From the NCBI GenBank assembly GCA_003956705.1, contig QZCP01000201.1:130915-194914 (forward strand): 64,000 nt of DNA. The letters run 5' to 3'. Below, one piece after another: positions 50,401 to 63,200 of this stretch (positions are counted from its first letter, which is position 1; every line of letters begins with the position of its first letter). Position numbers and translations under genes: made by a program. Origin of the DNA: Brevipalpus yothersi. Lineage: Eukaryota > Arthropoda > Arachnida > Trombidiformes > Tenuipalpidae. Below the pieces are notes generated by a model. It saw only the letters and a list, made by a program, of their open reading frames with translations, did no database searches and was not told where the DNA came from.

Positions 50401-52932
50401 TTCATTTCAGTTCAGTATGTGTGTGTTTTTTCTTATATGAGAAAAAAATTACGGCAAATTTAATCGCTCAGCATTAGCTTTTGGGTTCTCTCTTAAATGC
50501 ATCATGATAATTGTCTGTGTGTATGTATGGAAGAGAAGGAAATGCAAAAAAGGACCACGGAAATCGCATGATTGGAATAAAATAGTTGGAAAAGCAAAAG
50601 TAGAGAGAGCTGAGGAAGTGGAAATAAAATGCAAAGAATATTAGATGCAAAAGAGTGTTGAAAGTTAATTATGCAAATTAGGGTGTATATCATCTTCATA
50701 ATATCTTGGCCTGTCAATGTCTCATGACATTTGCTCGCTTTTTTCATATATATTCAGCAGAACTTTTTCTTCCTTTTCTCTTCCATCTTTTGCCACTCTT
50801 TCTCATTAGAACTTTTCAATTCCCATGGCTGCACACATAACATACACACATTGAAAATATATGTATATATTCCATAATAGATTGTATCAGAATTTACCTT
50901 GCCTTTCATGTTGCCTTTTTGACCATACTTGCGAATTATTTGCATTTGGATTTTCTCTCCTCTTTTCACCTCCAATACCATCTTTCTCTTTCTGCAAACA
51001 GATATTTTCTCTCTCTCTCTCTCTCTCTCTCTCTTTCACATGATAGCAGCAACACTTGATTCATGCATATAAAGTAGAGAAGAGAGAGGGAGAGAGAGAG
51101 ATGAGAGAGATTTTTCCTCCTCTTCAAACATCCTGAATAGAGCAGGATAAAAGAGAAGTGAGTGAAAATTCTTTCTCTCTCTTCTCAATATGAGAAACTG
51201 AGAAAAGAATACGAGAACTAGTAGGAGTACAAGAATGTATCATTCATTCATCGATTCTATGGAATGAGTACGGTAAATACTCACTCCTCCCTTCATGTAT
51301 ACTTGATGTAGGTATAGAAAAATATCATATTCTCGCCTCCCCCACATTCTCTCTCTCTCTCTCTCTCTTCCACTTTCTCATCTCATCCTCACTATCATTA
51401 CTATTATTTGGGTGTTCCAAGAGCGTGTGATGAATACAATTGCTCGTGTTCCAGTGTTTGGTGATTAACGCCTAGATTACCACCACAAAAGCCACTTTCA
51501 ACTATTCTCACTGACCAGGTCATACTTATTCATAAGATAGAAGAGGAGCGTATACATGTACATACTATATACAGATTATAGTGTATGCTTCCATACTTGA
51601 GACAAGAGGATGGAGAAAAAAATGATAAAAAGAGGCTGGTAGAGGGATGAAGAAGTTTTTCGAGTGGCCCAGTGTGTGTGGGAGGCGTTTGAATTGAATT
51701 TTGTGGCCAGATTTATTTTCCAAGAGAAAAAGATGGAGAAAGAGAAAGAGAAGCTCAATGTTTGATCACAAACTCACACTCAGCTTCATTCATGATCTTT
51801 GGTCAACATGATTGGCAATTCTTCCTCATACGCCCATAATTTAACCACCTTTTACCTCCCACTCTTTGCCTCCTTTACCTTTCCATCCTCTTTGATCCAC
51901 TTGGTGAAAATACAATCACTGGATGTCTGAATTATTTCTCATTTAACATTCTTCTGTTAATTTAAGACTCAATTTTTTCTCCTTCAACATGAACAGACAT
52001 GGTATTCTCTATACAATACAATGCTCCTGGTGTAGAGTAAAGTATTCTATTACCAAATTTATGCTAATTACTATCATGTTTTGCCCTAGTTTTTGCACTC
52101 TGCTATAATTTTTTTTTTCTGTTTCTCCGATACAATCTATTCCCTTCTCTCTACCTTTTCTCCTTGGTGAATCATCTACATGAACGCTAAAATCACTTAG
52201 CTGTACGATACTAGCGTTTTGATAGCAAGTAGCTCTATCAGATATTGTTTTTCTGGTGAACTAATCAACTTTCCCATGCAAATTACCTTATTAGTCTGCC
52301 TCGTATCTTGACTCTGGGTGACCCAAGAGAGATTGAATGGTACAAGAGCTTGTAGTTTTAGCGTTGAAAGAGGAAAAGAGAAAGACAATGATGTACATGG
52401 AAGACATTGTGTATGGATACTCTATAAGGAATAATCTCACATCATTTTGGGCTCTTTTTCATGCATTCTTCTTCCTTATACTCAGCATCTCTCTCTCCAT
52501 CCAGCTTTTTCCCGCATCCTCTGGAATACGTGCCTCGAGTTAATTGCGAATCTCATTCGATCGCTATCATCATCATTGGCGAATCATTTAGCTAAGATCA
52601 CTCGTCGACGCACACACACCATGATGAGCGAGCATGCAAGAAAAGTGATGATAGATGAGATGTCAAGCCAAGTGAAATGGTATATCACTGGATTGACAGC
52701 CACCTCATCAACTCTTACAATGACCGGTCTAGGGTGATAGATGTTCATGAGAAGATGATGATGGGTCGAAGATCAAGTAATGACAAGTTTCTTTCGTCAT
52801 GCCAGAATATCTGAGAAGATAGACAGAGATGGAAAAAGATGAGAGGTTCATAGAAAAAGAGAGATGGAGAGTTCAGAGGTTAAGGATCAAAGTCAAAGAG
52901 AGGAATTAACTCTGTCAACCGAGCAAGTGGAG

Positions 52933-52992
<60 letters not shown>

Positions 52993-55215
52993 TCATTGTA
53001 GCTCAATGAATAGAGGTCAGAAGTCTTTATATCATATTACCTTTGTGATTTTGATCAATATTTTTTTTGGGTGAAAATTCGTACACTGAAGGAGATGTAT
53101 CGAAGTAATGTTTCCATTTCATTTCATTACTCATCGACAATCATCATGCTTTACGAGAAACAATACATGATACTTACAGAAAGTGATGAGTAGCTTTCTA
53201 TGTGATTTTTATCCCTCAACACCACTCTCAACGTATCAATATTTTGGCTAAATATGATAAATTGTTCATCGATTGAGTAGATTAGAAGTTTCCTATGTTT
53301 CATCAACTATCCATTTATCGTGATTCTTATTCTTTTTTCTTCTTGTTCTTACTTTCTCTTGTCCGCCTTATTTTGGCGCTTTTTTTCTCTTTCTCTCAGT
53401 TTACTAGCATCATCGTTTTTCCATCCATTTTTTGCCATATTCTTGCTCCATGGATCAATTTATCGAAGTTTCTTTCGCTTTTTTGACCTCATCTTCTGAA
53501 TCTTCGATTTGCTCTCCCAATTGAAGGATGAAACTTTCCAACATCATCAGTATGATGAAGACAAAATCTCTCTTCCTCACATTTTTTCTCACACACATAT
53601 CTCTCTTGCTTTTCTCACCATTTTTTTCGACTCATCAATGCTGTGTATCGACAGCATGAACGTTTTGAATGAAAGTTTATCATCAATCTTCTGCTATTCT
53701 TTTTACTCTATACTCTATACTCTCACTATCTTGAGACAATTTACCCTCTGTCTACTAGGTTTCTATCTCCTCTTACAATCCAATGACAACTTGATGACTT
53801 ATATTGACTGATCATCAATGATGATCCAAACTTCCTTAAATGGACCTCACATTGCTGATGGGATCTCGCCAGCATCTCTCTTTCTCTTTAAACTATCTAT
53901 CCATCCAGCATCCTGATTGTTTTTGATGGAGCAAACTGCATCCACTGCTTATTGACTTTTCCATCAGATTCACTGATGAGTTCCATGTTTTTGGCTAACT
54001 TTGGTCAAAATTTTGTTGCCTTATTTCATTCTAATATTTTTGTTTCTTTTCATCTCTTTGAACAAATTATTTTTTCAAACTTGTCATCAGAATGGAAGGT
54101 AATCATCGAATTTTTCCTTATATGATCAGAAAGAAGAATATTCATCTCTGTTTACTTGCTCAAATGTGCGAATTTGTTGGTCAAGCATTGCAACAATGTT
54201 GATCAACATGCTTCATGATTGATTTATCCGAATTTTCCGAAAAATCCACATGCTTCTAATCTATTTGTGTTTCCTGTTGTTCAAATCAACAATTTCATTC
54301 ATCCATATTTACTCTAATCGTTTGCCCAGCTGATTTCTACAATATTCATACCTTTCCTATGGACCTATGGTATAGTAGGCCATCGAAAAGTGATCACTCA
54401 TAATTCATCTCACAATCTCTCATGATACAAGCAGCAATAATAACCTAACTTGTCAAGCTTACAGAGATTTTCTTTTCATCTGAGCCAGTTTTTCCTCAAG
54501 TCATCATGATCTGATTGTTCAACATAACTCTCAGGAAAGACAATAATTCCGATCCACTTCTAATATATGAAGGTCATCGTCAATATCTTCCATCATCATT
54601 GATCGCCCTCTTTGGCACACTCCATGATATGAACTTTGCCCAGATTCCTTTTCTTTTCCTCTCCATCATATACCATATACATGGTATTTATATTCGATTT
54701 CTGATTTCGTGTGAAGAGAATGTCACCCAGTTTTTTCTTCTCTCTCTCTCGCTCAGCTTCTGGGACTCTCTTTATTGGATCGACAAACACAAAACTAGTT
54801 GAAGAAAAAAAGTCATTGAGGTGTGCATGGAAGCTTCTCTTTCTCTTTTTCCATGTCTATCTAAGTTCCTAGAGATTGGAAAAAGAGAGAACTGATCGCA
54901 TCTGTACGATAGGAATCAAGATTTTGATGATATTTCCTTGTTGACTGTTCAATTTTGAGCGAAAAAAGTCCTCAAAAAGAAGTAAAAGGACCATTGAAAT
55001 GAAAGATATCAAGAAAGAGGAGAAAGAAAATCATCCGATTGAAATCAACCGAATCATGACTTGAGTGAACTTGATTAGATTTGTGTGTTTGTGTGAAGAA
55101 GTTTTCATTTCGTTTTCTTTTGTCCATAAAATCCATAGAGAAAGAGAGCCAAAAGGTGGAAGCATATTTTTTTGTTTTGCTTCTCAGAATTCAAAACTTG
55201 ATATTTTTTCCATGA

Positions 55216-55260
<45 letters not shown>

Positions 55261-57039
55261 CTTGCTTTTATTTCCCTAGACTTTAGATGATTCAATTGAT
55301 ATTGCAAAATGATGATTTTTTATTCCATCCATCTGATTCGCTTTCTATCGCCAATTTTCAACTCCCAATTGAGTGTTCAATTCAACTATCTGATCTCTTC
55401 GAAAATTCTCTCTCCATTCAATATCAACAACAGACGATTCACATACACACACACACATACACATATTCCAATGTCAAGCCGTTTTTCTCAGCCATCAACT
55501 TCTTTACTCTTCTTTCACTCTCTCTCTTTCTCTCTCCTTTCATCATCTCATTCTTGATTCAATCCCTAAACACGGTTCGTGATTAACTAGCCTGAAGGCT
55601 TACTTTACTCTCTCTCAATTTGAGCATGTTTGTGGCCCTTTGCCATCCTGACCTGTCAATCTTTTTGGATCCTTTTTCTTTGCTCTTTTTTTTATGCTTC
55701 ACTTTGTATTTACTTCACATACAAGAGAAGATGGAAAGATCTTTCTTTTCTCTTTTCTCTCGCTTTTCTCTTCACACCATGAATTGTGTGTATGTGTGTG
55801 TCCATAGACCAGTGAATGGTGATGCCCCAAGTGATGCAAGTGAGTTTGTCTTGTGAGCAAAAATAATGAAGATATATCGATACTATTAGGTTGAACGGGT
55901 CTATGCTGATGTACGAGAGTAGAGCATCTTCTTTTTTTTCTCCTCTTCCTCCTCCTCTTCTTCTCCAGCCTCCTCACATTCATGATTGTACTTTTTGTTC
56001 ACTAAATTTCTGATCAAATTGTAGACTTGTTCTCAAATGAAGCACAATGCGAAATAAAGCAAACTCAACTGTATTCCGTCTAGTAGTGGAATAATAGTTC
56101 CATGAATGGCCAGAATAGTGCAACAATCGAAGTGAATGTATAAAATTGCACTCAAAAACTTGCTTCTATCATACATACATACACACACAAACACAGGCAT
56201 AAAATCTTTTATTTCTCTTTTTCTCTGGATTGCTCATGAAAGCTTCGATATCAAGTATTTCTCCTCCTTCTTTCTGTTCCCATCTGTGCAACATCATTCT
56301 TAATCACGTTTGCTTGCCTAATTTTCATTTGCTTAAATTAATGTGATTCCACTTGATTGCTTACGATCAGCATGTGGACGATGTATTCCATTGCATTTTC
56401 GTTCTCTCTCTCTCTCTCTCCTTAATCTTTCTTCATTCATTTCCCCTTTCTTCACCAAACTTTTCAAAGCTGGTGACACTTTGATCTCTCTTTTCTCACA
56501 TCACTTGAATTCTCATTTCACCAGAATTTTCTTTTCGCTTCAAGAATCTATGGAAAGCTATTCCATATGACTTACTTGTTCTTCTCTCTCCTTCTCCTGC
56601 TGTGTCTACTAGTTGAAATGTTTCTCTCTCTCTCTCTCTCTCTCTTTTTCTCGATTACTTCATTCCACTATGTTTATACTATATCAAATTTATGTACACT
56701 ATAAGCTGATCATGTTATAAAGTATCATCAAAGTATGACTTCTATTTCATCCTCCCTTCTTTCCGGATACTCACTTTACGAGAAAGTTTTTTAAAAGATG
56801 GCCCACTCACTTGAATGCGAATATATATATACTCATATACACACACATTCATTCATGGTTATTAAAGTATATTTATTGACTCCTCTCTCTCTCCCTCATC
56901 TTTTCCACTTCTCCCAATTGCAATTTTAGGAGACTTTTTCACATTCTCGCATTAATTGCTACCCACTCATCATCTTAGCAATGGGAGAGGAGGAAAGATA
57001 GTGATGGAGTGGAAAAGATTTTCGTATGCGATCTGTGAG
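43207..57039. other. Continuation of the large intron
   Basis: GA/CT tracts lie at 43797-43847, 45955-46021, 47348-47400, 52936-52989, 55220-55258 and 56623-56646. Slightly more complex islands occur at about 47460-47660 (minus-strand frame ending HAFVIKIDELDI), 49390-49576 and 52540-52737 (plus-strand frames), but none has convincing splice signals or a recognisable domain. No RNA gene was identified. Confidence 0.55.
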
Positions 57040-57460
57040 ATATGCGGAGGATCAATTCACGATTCGTTTGCGATCAGCTCGAATACTAACCGATATAGAG
57101 ACCAAAATCAAGAGTGTGGTTCATGGTCCTATTCTCAGAATGACTGTAAAATATTTTATCACAGTTAATATCTTCCTTTTTGCACACTTTTTTCGAGGCT
57201 CCATTGGCTTTCATGAACACAGGACCACATGTAATTAAGAAAATGAATAGAATGCGCTGCTCTCGGGTGATACAGCTGTAAAGTTTCGCTATCCTGAATT
57301 TTTCTTGACTCAGAAGAAATTAGTATTGTTGCAAGAAGAAGGGATAAATTACTCTGTTGAGTGCTTTCAATTCCACCAATATTTTGATTCTATCTGGATG
57401 TATACCATTAAATTTGAAGGCTCATTGAAAAGTGGTGAATTTTCATAGAGGTTTCTTCTT
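57040..57460 (-). pseudogene. Third ADAM-like remnant, inverted and internally deleted
   Basis: Read on the minus strand, 57455-57240 matches the 5' flank of ADAM-like gene 1 (about 16260-16475), and 57238-57040 matches the end of its exon 2 and the start of intron 2 (about 18296-18478). The roughly 1.8 kb between is missing, with the join at a shared ATG. The exon part still reads KKVCKKEDINCDKIFYSHSE, where the genes have KIFCSYSE, so at least one cysteine is lost. It is more diverged than genes 1 and 2 are from each other in this exon. Confidence 0.85.
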
Positions 57461-57673
57461 AGATAGCCAGAAATCAGATATTTTCCTGAGTGAAGAATGT
57501 GGAAGAGGCTCAAATGCTTCTAGGTTCGAAATCTGTTATACCTGGACAAAGAGTCGTCTCCAATGAGCGGAAGTTATCCGGAAGAGCTTGATAGTGGATA
57601 GATCCTAAATTTTCGTAACGATAAGCGTTCATCTGGCCCTTCGATCAGTTGAGATAAATCACAGAATTCTCAA

Positions 57674-59551
57674 ATGATGCAATCACTTGTGTTATTGAGC
57701 ATATTCACGATGTCAACGTCTCACAAGCCAACAGATTTTGTTCTTTTCAACGATGCTTATCTATCAGTAGTAAATTCCAGTCGAGAGTATTTCGAAGTAT
57801 TGATTGATGGTGAATATCGACGATTCAAAAGTAGAGATTTTGTCTCACATCTCTCTGGATATATGTTCATTGTCGATCATCAGTTTATCGTAGCTTTCGA
57901 TAATCTTAATGATTCAGCGATCATCTTCGATGTTGAAAAACAACAAAAAATTGGAGAATTCGAAAAAATTAAAAGAATACATTTAGCTCCTCGGAATGGT
58001 AGTCAGTATTTTTGGGGATACGACGATTCTATTCTTCCACAAGGAGGCGACGTAACAATTCTCCAAAATTTTTCCCGCGATGGCAAAGTTGGAAATGCTT
58101 TGCAAGTACGCGTTAAGTCATCTCCTTATTTTTGGGTATCACGAAGAGTATTCATTTGGGAGAATGACACATACATTTGCTATAGCCAATCCTTAGCGAT
58201 TGAAGGACCATCATTCATCATGAAAGTAGATTATATGAGTCATGATGGATCCCAATCACTAGCTTCACACATCTCGGCACTAGAGTTGGGATCTTCGGGA
58301 GAAGTATTCTTCGTTCCAACTTATCCAGAACCTCAAATATTTATTGCAAGTTTTAAAGATAGAACTGAAACGATCAGGGTTCATCCATTCATCGGGATGC
58401 TCAATGAAATGAAGAGAGCTGTAGAGAAATGTAGAAAAAGTGGCCAATTATCAGAGAATCTATTTAGATTTGAGGACTTTCTTCAATCGGTAATAGTTGC
58501 TGCCAAGTGTACCATCCAAGACGAATTATTGATGTACAGTAACAGAAGATCGGGAGTTGAGTTTAAATCACTTGGTCATCTCAAGAATGTTGTATGGCTT
58601 GGACATGAAATACAGAAGATGAAATTACTGATTAGCAAGTCGGTAAACAATAAGGATATTTTATTTACTTGTGATTACAAAGAAAATGATGTGAAAATGG
58701 AATGCAACAGGAGTCTCAATTTGAAGGGGTCTCAATCTCCATCTATTCCCTATCGTTTTGTTGATACCAGGAAAGGAATGTTTGCCATAGAAGATGATAG
58801 ACATATTCATCATCGCTCGGTCCTCCAGTGTTCGGAATTCATATCATGTGAAACATGCACCATGCTTGGCTTCTACAATCCATGCATTTGGAATGGTTTC
58901 CAGTGTGTCGATAAGCCATCGAATTCAAGTGATTATGGTCAATGTTTCAGTGGATCAGTTTGGTACAAGAATTTATCGGATGAAAATATTGTGATTATTA
59001 TCAAAACATCTTATCAACTAAAAAAAAATTTTGGAGAGACAGTTGAACTGATACTCAATGGTTCTCAGGGGATGAAAGTGTTGCACTCTGGTTCCAGATA
59101 CTCAATATATACTCAATACATATCTGATATTGTCGATGTATTGAATGAGACTGACTCTTATCTCAATTTTTCTCGATCCACCGGAGGATCGATGAGAATA
59201 TACCTAGAATACGATCCTCCTACCGATGGACCCACGAGCGTTTTTCCTATCCTATTTGTGGCTCTGTTAATTGTGGCTTTCATCACTACTTCTACTTGTA
59301 TTTATGCCAGTTACAATTTTTTTCGGCGAGGATCTCGAGGTTTTGAAGGTACCATGCAATTATCAAGTTTGGATAAAATGCAGCCATCATTATCATCTAC
59401 CATACCTCGCTCGATTCCATCCAGAACCAAATCTGTGTCCGGAAAAGGATTGTCAGATACAGGATCTAAGGGTCCAATGTCTGCATATTTCGCAGAAAGC
59501 GTTTCGAATAGTAAAAGTTCAAGATTGCAAGCGCAACCCTTAGAAAAATGA
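57674..59551 (+). CDS. Intronless Sema/PSI-type transmembrane protein
   Basis: A single uninterrupted frame of 625 codons encodes a weak signal peptide (about 1-17), an extracellular region of about 365 residues with beta-propeller-like strands, a PSI domain at about 385-424 (CSEFISCETCTMLGF, then CIWNGFQC), a second beta-rich region, a membrane helix at about 522-546 (FPILFVALLIVAFITT) and a serine-rich tail of about 80 residues. The layout recalls semaphorins and plexins. The propeller part is short for a Sema domain (usually about 500 residues) and its identity is inferred mainly from the adjacent PSI domain. There is no plexin GAP domain in the tail. The absence of introns suggests a retrocopy. 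It lies in the same orientation as the presumed host gene. Confidence 0.7.
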   Translation: MMQSLVLLSIFTMSTSHKPTDFVLFNDAYLSVVNSSREYFEVLIDGEYRRFKSRDFVSHLSGYMFIVDHQFIVAFDNLNDSAIIFDVEKQQKIGEFEKIKRIHLAPRNGSQYFWGYDDSILPQGGDVTILQNFSRDGKVGNALQVRVKSSPYFWVSRRVFIWENDTYICYSQSLAIEGPSFIMKVDYMSHDGSQSLASHISALELGSSGEVFFVPTYPEPQIFIASFKDRTETIRVHPFIGMLNEMKRAVEKCRKSGQLSENLFRFEDFLQSVIVAAKCTIQDELLMYSNRRSGVEFKSLGHLKNVVWLGHEIQKMKLLISKSVNNKDILFTCDYKENDVKMECNRSLNLKGSQSPSIPYRFVDTRKGMFAIEDDRHIHHRSVLQCSEFISCETCTMLGFYNPCIWNGFQCVDKPSNSSDYGQCFSGSVWYKNLSDENIVIIIKTSYQLKKNFGETVELILNGSQGMKVLHSGSRYSIYTQYISDIVDVLNETDSYLNFSRSTGGSMRIYLEYDPPTDGPTSVFPILFVALLIVAFITTSTCIYASYNFFRRGSRGFEGTMQLSSLDKMQPSLSSTIPRSIPSRTKSVSGKGLSDTGSKGPMSAYFAESVSNSKSSRLQAQPLEK

Positions 59552-60236
59552 CAAAAGATATTCGATTCTTCATGATCTTTGAATTCTCTCCCTTTCATAC
59601 CATAGACTTTGGTGAGATTGGAATTCTATTCGAACATATTCTCTTTCAGCGATTTGCATTCTTCTTTCTAGCTTGCTCGTAGGGAATCTCTCAATTTCTG
59701 TTAATGAATTTGTAAAAAAATATACCTCTCAATACTATGAGCCTCTGTGATCCAGGAGCGAAAGTAATTCATTTTTCTACCGATTGATTTCAGCCTTAGC
59801 TCTCTCTCTTAGGAAGCTTTTTTTAATTTCTTTTCTGTATCTTGCCTCTCAATTCCCCGGATTGAGATTAAAATGTTCATTTATTCATCCCCTGTGCCCT
59901 TGAGCAGGCGAAAAGTTAATCTGTCTATGAAAGTTAAAAGAAACTAGGAAGAGAAGGAGAGAGGAGCAAAACTTAGCGCGCCAAATCATGAGCCATGAGT
60001 TGCTGGATGCTGGCAGGGTGAATCTTTTCCTCATCTTCTTCTTCTTCTTCTTCTTCCTTTTCATTGGAGTACAAGAAATTTACTTTCAGCTGGAGTGAAT
60101 ATAAACTTTTCGATTACTTAGAGACTGTGATTAGGCTTGAGGGCATCACAATGCATGAAAATTTTCTCACTTTCTCAGCCATCAGTGAGCAAAGGTATTG
60201 AAAATCGGAGCTTCAATATCAGAGCCCTGCTAAGAT

Positions 60237-60295
<59 letters not shown>

Positions 60296-63200
60296 AAGTG
60301 AGAGCATGTTAAATGGTTGTCACGGATCTTTGTCGAAAAAAAATTGAGCCTCAGGGCTTTTTTCATCTTATTCTTGGGATCTTCTGCTCTTTATATTCAG
60401 CATCTTTTCTCTCTTATTTTTCCCGCTTCAATCAGAGAGATTTTGCTGCCTGGTGTTGTTGTTATTATTCTTCTGAATATAACATGGTCTCTTTGAGCTT
60501 AACAAGTTGGCAAGCGAAGAGAATCGCATCACTTGCACACCTTTTCTCTCATGTCCAGAGAAGTGATTAGTACCTTTTACGTATCGGCTCTTCTTCTTTA
60601 CCTTTTTAATCGTCTCTATCTCTCTCTCTTTGCATATTTCTTTTTGGCTGGTCAGAATGAGGCAGAATCAGAGCCTCATACGGAAAAAAATTAGATGATT
60701 TAAATTGAGCTCAAATAATTCTATCATTCACACGATTAAGCTTGATAATTTGCTCAAATCATAACATGCGTGATCCATTTGAATCGAGTACATATATCAT
60801 TGAAGCGAAGAATCGAATCAGCCGAATCACAATGAATAAATATGTGTCTGTGTGTGTTCAAATGTATGCATCCATAATTTTGGGCTCTTTTCTATGCCAT
60901 AAATATCATAAATGTATATGAATCAGAATTCCTCCAGTTTTTCTAGTATCAGAGGCAATCGGGCTGTATTCAGCAAAATTTTACCGCCAAATCGATCAAT
61001 TTATTGAATCATATTGAATATCCTCGAATACATAGTGATTCCCAGTTCATCCACTAACTCAGATTAATTCGATTGAAAGATCTCTCAAAGAGGAAGAGAG
61101 AAAGTAGTTAAAGTGCTTCCCTGTGGATGCTCTTTCGTGACGCATTTCAATTACACCATGATCTGACTATTATTTTTGATTTTTCTTCCATCTCTCTCTC
61201 TCTCTTCTGGCTCTTTCTCTCTAATCATTTTTATCCCTATTCTCTTCACAAATTTTCCTCCCACTGAGTACTCTCTCACACACATATACAGGACAACCGA
61301 TGCATTCTTGTATGTAGTGAGTCAGATGTATAGAATGCAATTGAATAATTTCTTTTCATTCATCCTATTTTGCTTTCTAATTTAATCTTCACTACATGGT
61401 ATGTTGAGCTGGGTAAAATTGTTCCATTGCTGAAAGGTTCTCTCTCTCCCTCATTGATGCATGTGTTGGCTGAATATTTTCTGTCTATCCTTAACATCGG
61501 CACATTATCATGCAATAATTTCGATTACTATCATTAGTTTCGCCACCACTATCTTCATCGTCACTTTATACTGTCATTATTAATACACTTCTCATAGGAA
61601 TTGATACTCAAATTTGATCAGGAAGCTAGAAAAATAGTGATGATGGTGAAATGAAATATCAAGTGGAAAAGAGGACGTGAAAGTGATTTGTTGTTCATGA
61701 CTGTATCTGATTTAGTACAGTAGTGGCCGAAAGTATTGAGAAGAGAGTGAGAAAGAATGAACATTGTCCAAGATAATGATACACGGTTCATATCTACTAC
61801 ATGTACATGATCATGATAATAGAGGTGAAAACATTTTCATATTCATATTCGCAACCTCTTCTGATGTATATGTGTATGTGCATTTGATAGAAATGATAGC
61901 ATTCATTGTGTCCATGTCTCACTGTGTCTGTATGCATTTATGATGATTATACTTCCCACTGACCCATCCATGGTTGTGGTTGTCCACTATCTCATTTTGA
62001 GCATCAAGAGTCCATCGAGATTTTGGTATGAGAAGTGGTATAATAGTATCGTATATATATATCATATGATATTCTTTCCCATGATGTCATTCTATGTGAA
62101 TATTCTAGTATACATGTCTGATAAGAGCGTGTTCAGCCTAGGGACCAGTATGATAATGTAATTGAATTGTGTTTAATTAGAAGTGAATGGCCGGCACACA
62201 TACTCATCAAAGGGGAGAGAAAGTTTTGTGCATGATTGCCTTCAAACTTTCTGTTTATATGTATGTGTGTGTTCACTTTGAATGCTTGCTGTATATTTTA
62301 TATATGAAATGTTCCAGAATTTTATGTGTGTATCTTTATGAATATGGAGCTATATTGGTCATTAATATACTATTATCATTATTCATAGCCATCCTGAAGT
62401 GAATGAAAAGGAAATTTTTAAATTAACGCGTGCACCTTTCTCTCTCTCTCCATGAGAAATCGAAAGTGAAAATCATTCCATGTTCATACATGTATACACA
62501 CACACACATATATTATATACACTTTGCGGTCTCCGCGTTGGCCACAATGAAAATAGGAAGCAACTTTAATCATATTATGAAGATGATATCATTTCATTGT
62601 TTTAGTGGCGGATAAATTAAAGCTAGAAAGGGAAAGAGAGAGAGAAAATAAAGAGGGAAAGAAAAAAATGGTGCAAAGATAGATATTACCACTTTCCATG
62701 CATATAATTTGTTACTGGATGCATATCCAGTGAGAATAGAAGAGAATCATTTCCATCTTTCTCTCCTCCTCTTTGAAACACTCTTTCCTTTCTTTTCTTC
62801 CACATTACATACATCTTTCTGTTCGACGAATCACTCCCACTCATGATGTGGGCTGCTGCTGTTGATGGTGATAATGATGAACATGATGCGGCTCACGTTG
62901 ACGATGGAAATTGTGTGAGAGAGAGATAAAGAGAAAGAGAAAATCTTGAAAGTAAAGAGGGAGAGAAGCTTGTCTTTGAAATGAAATGAAGTGTAAGCGA
63001 GAAGATGAATGATTCTTTTACACTGTGTATTCTATTTCTTCCTCTTGATATCTTCATTTGATGCATTCTAATTTCTTCATCTTCATCTTTTGGTATCTCT
63101 CTCTCTTTCTCATTTTTGCTCGACTTTTCTTCCCTCACAAGAACGAAAAACACATTAACTTTCACTCTTTATACACACACACACGTCTTGCTTACTCGTG

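Noticed and set aside
51890..51912. Sequence CCACTTGGTG resembling the conserved hairpin core in reverse
   Set aside because: Only about 11 bases match and the flanks do not pair, so it is probably chance.
52540..52737. Plus-strand frame (NHLAKITRRRTHTMMSEHAR) as an exon of the large-intron gene
   Set aside because: No acceptor in the required phase and no recognisable domain; kept only as an island mentioned in the intron entry.
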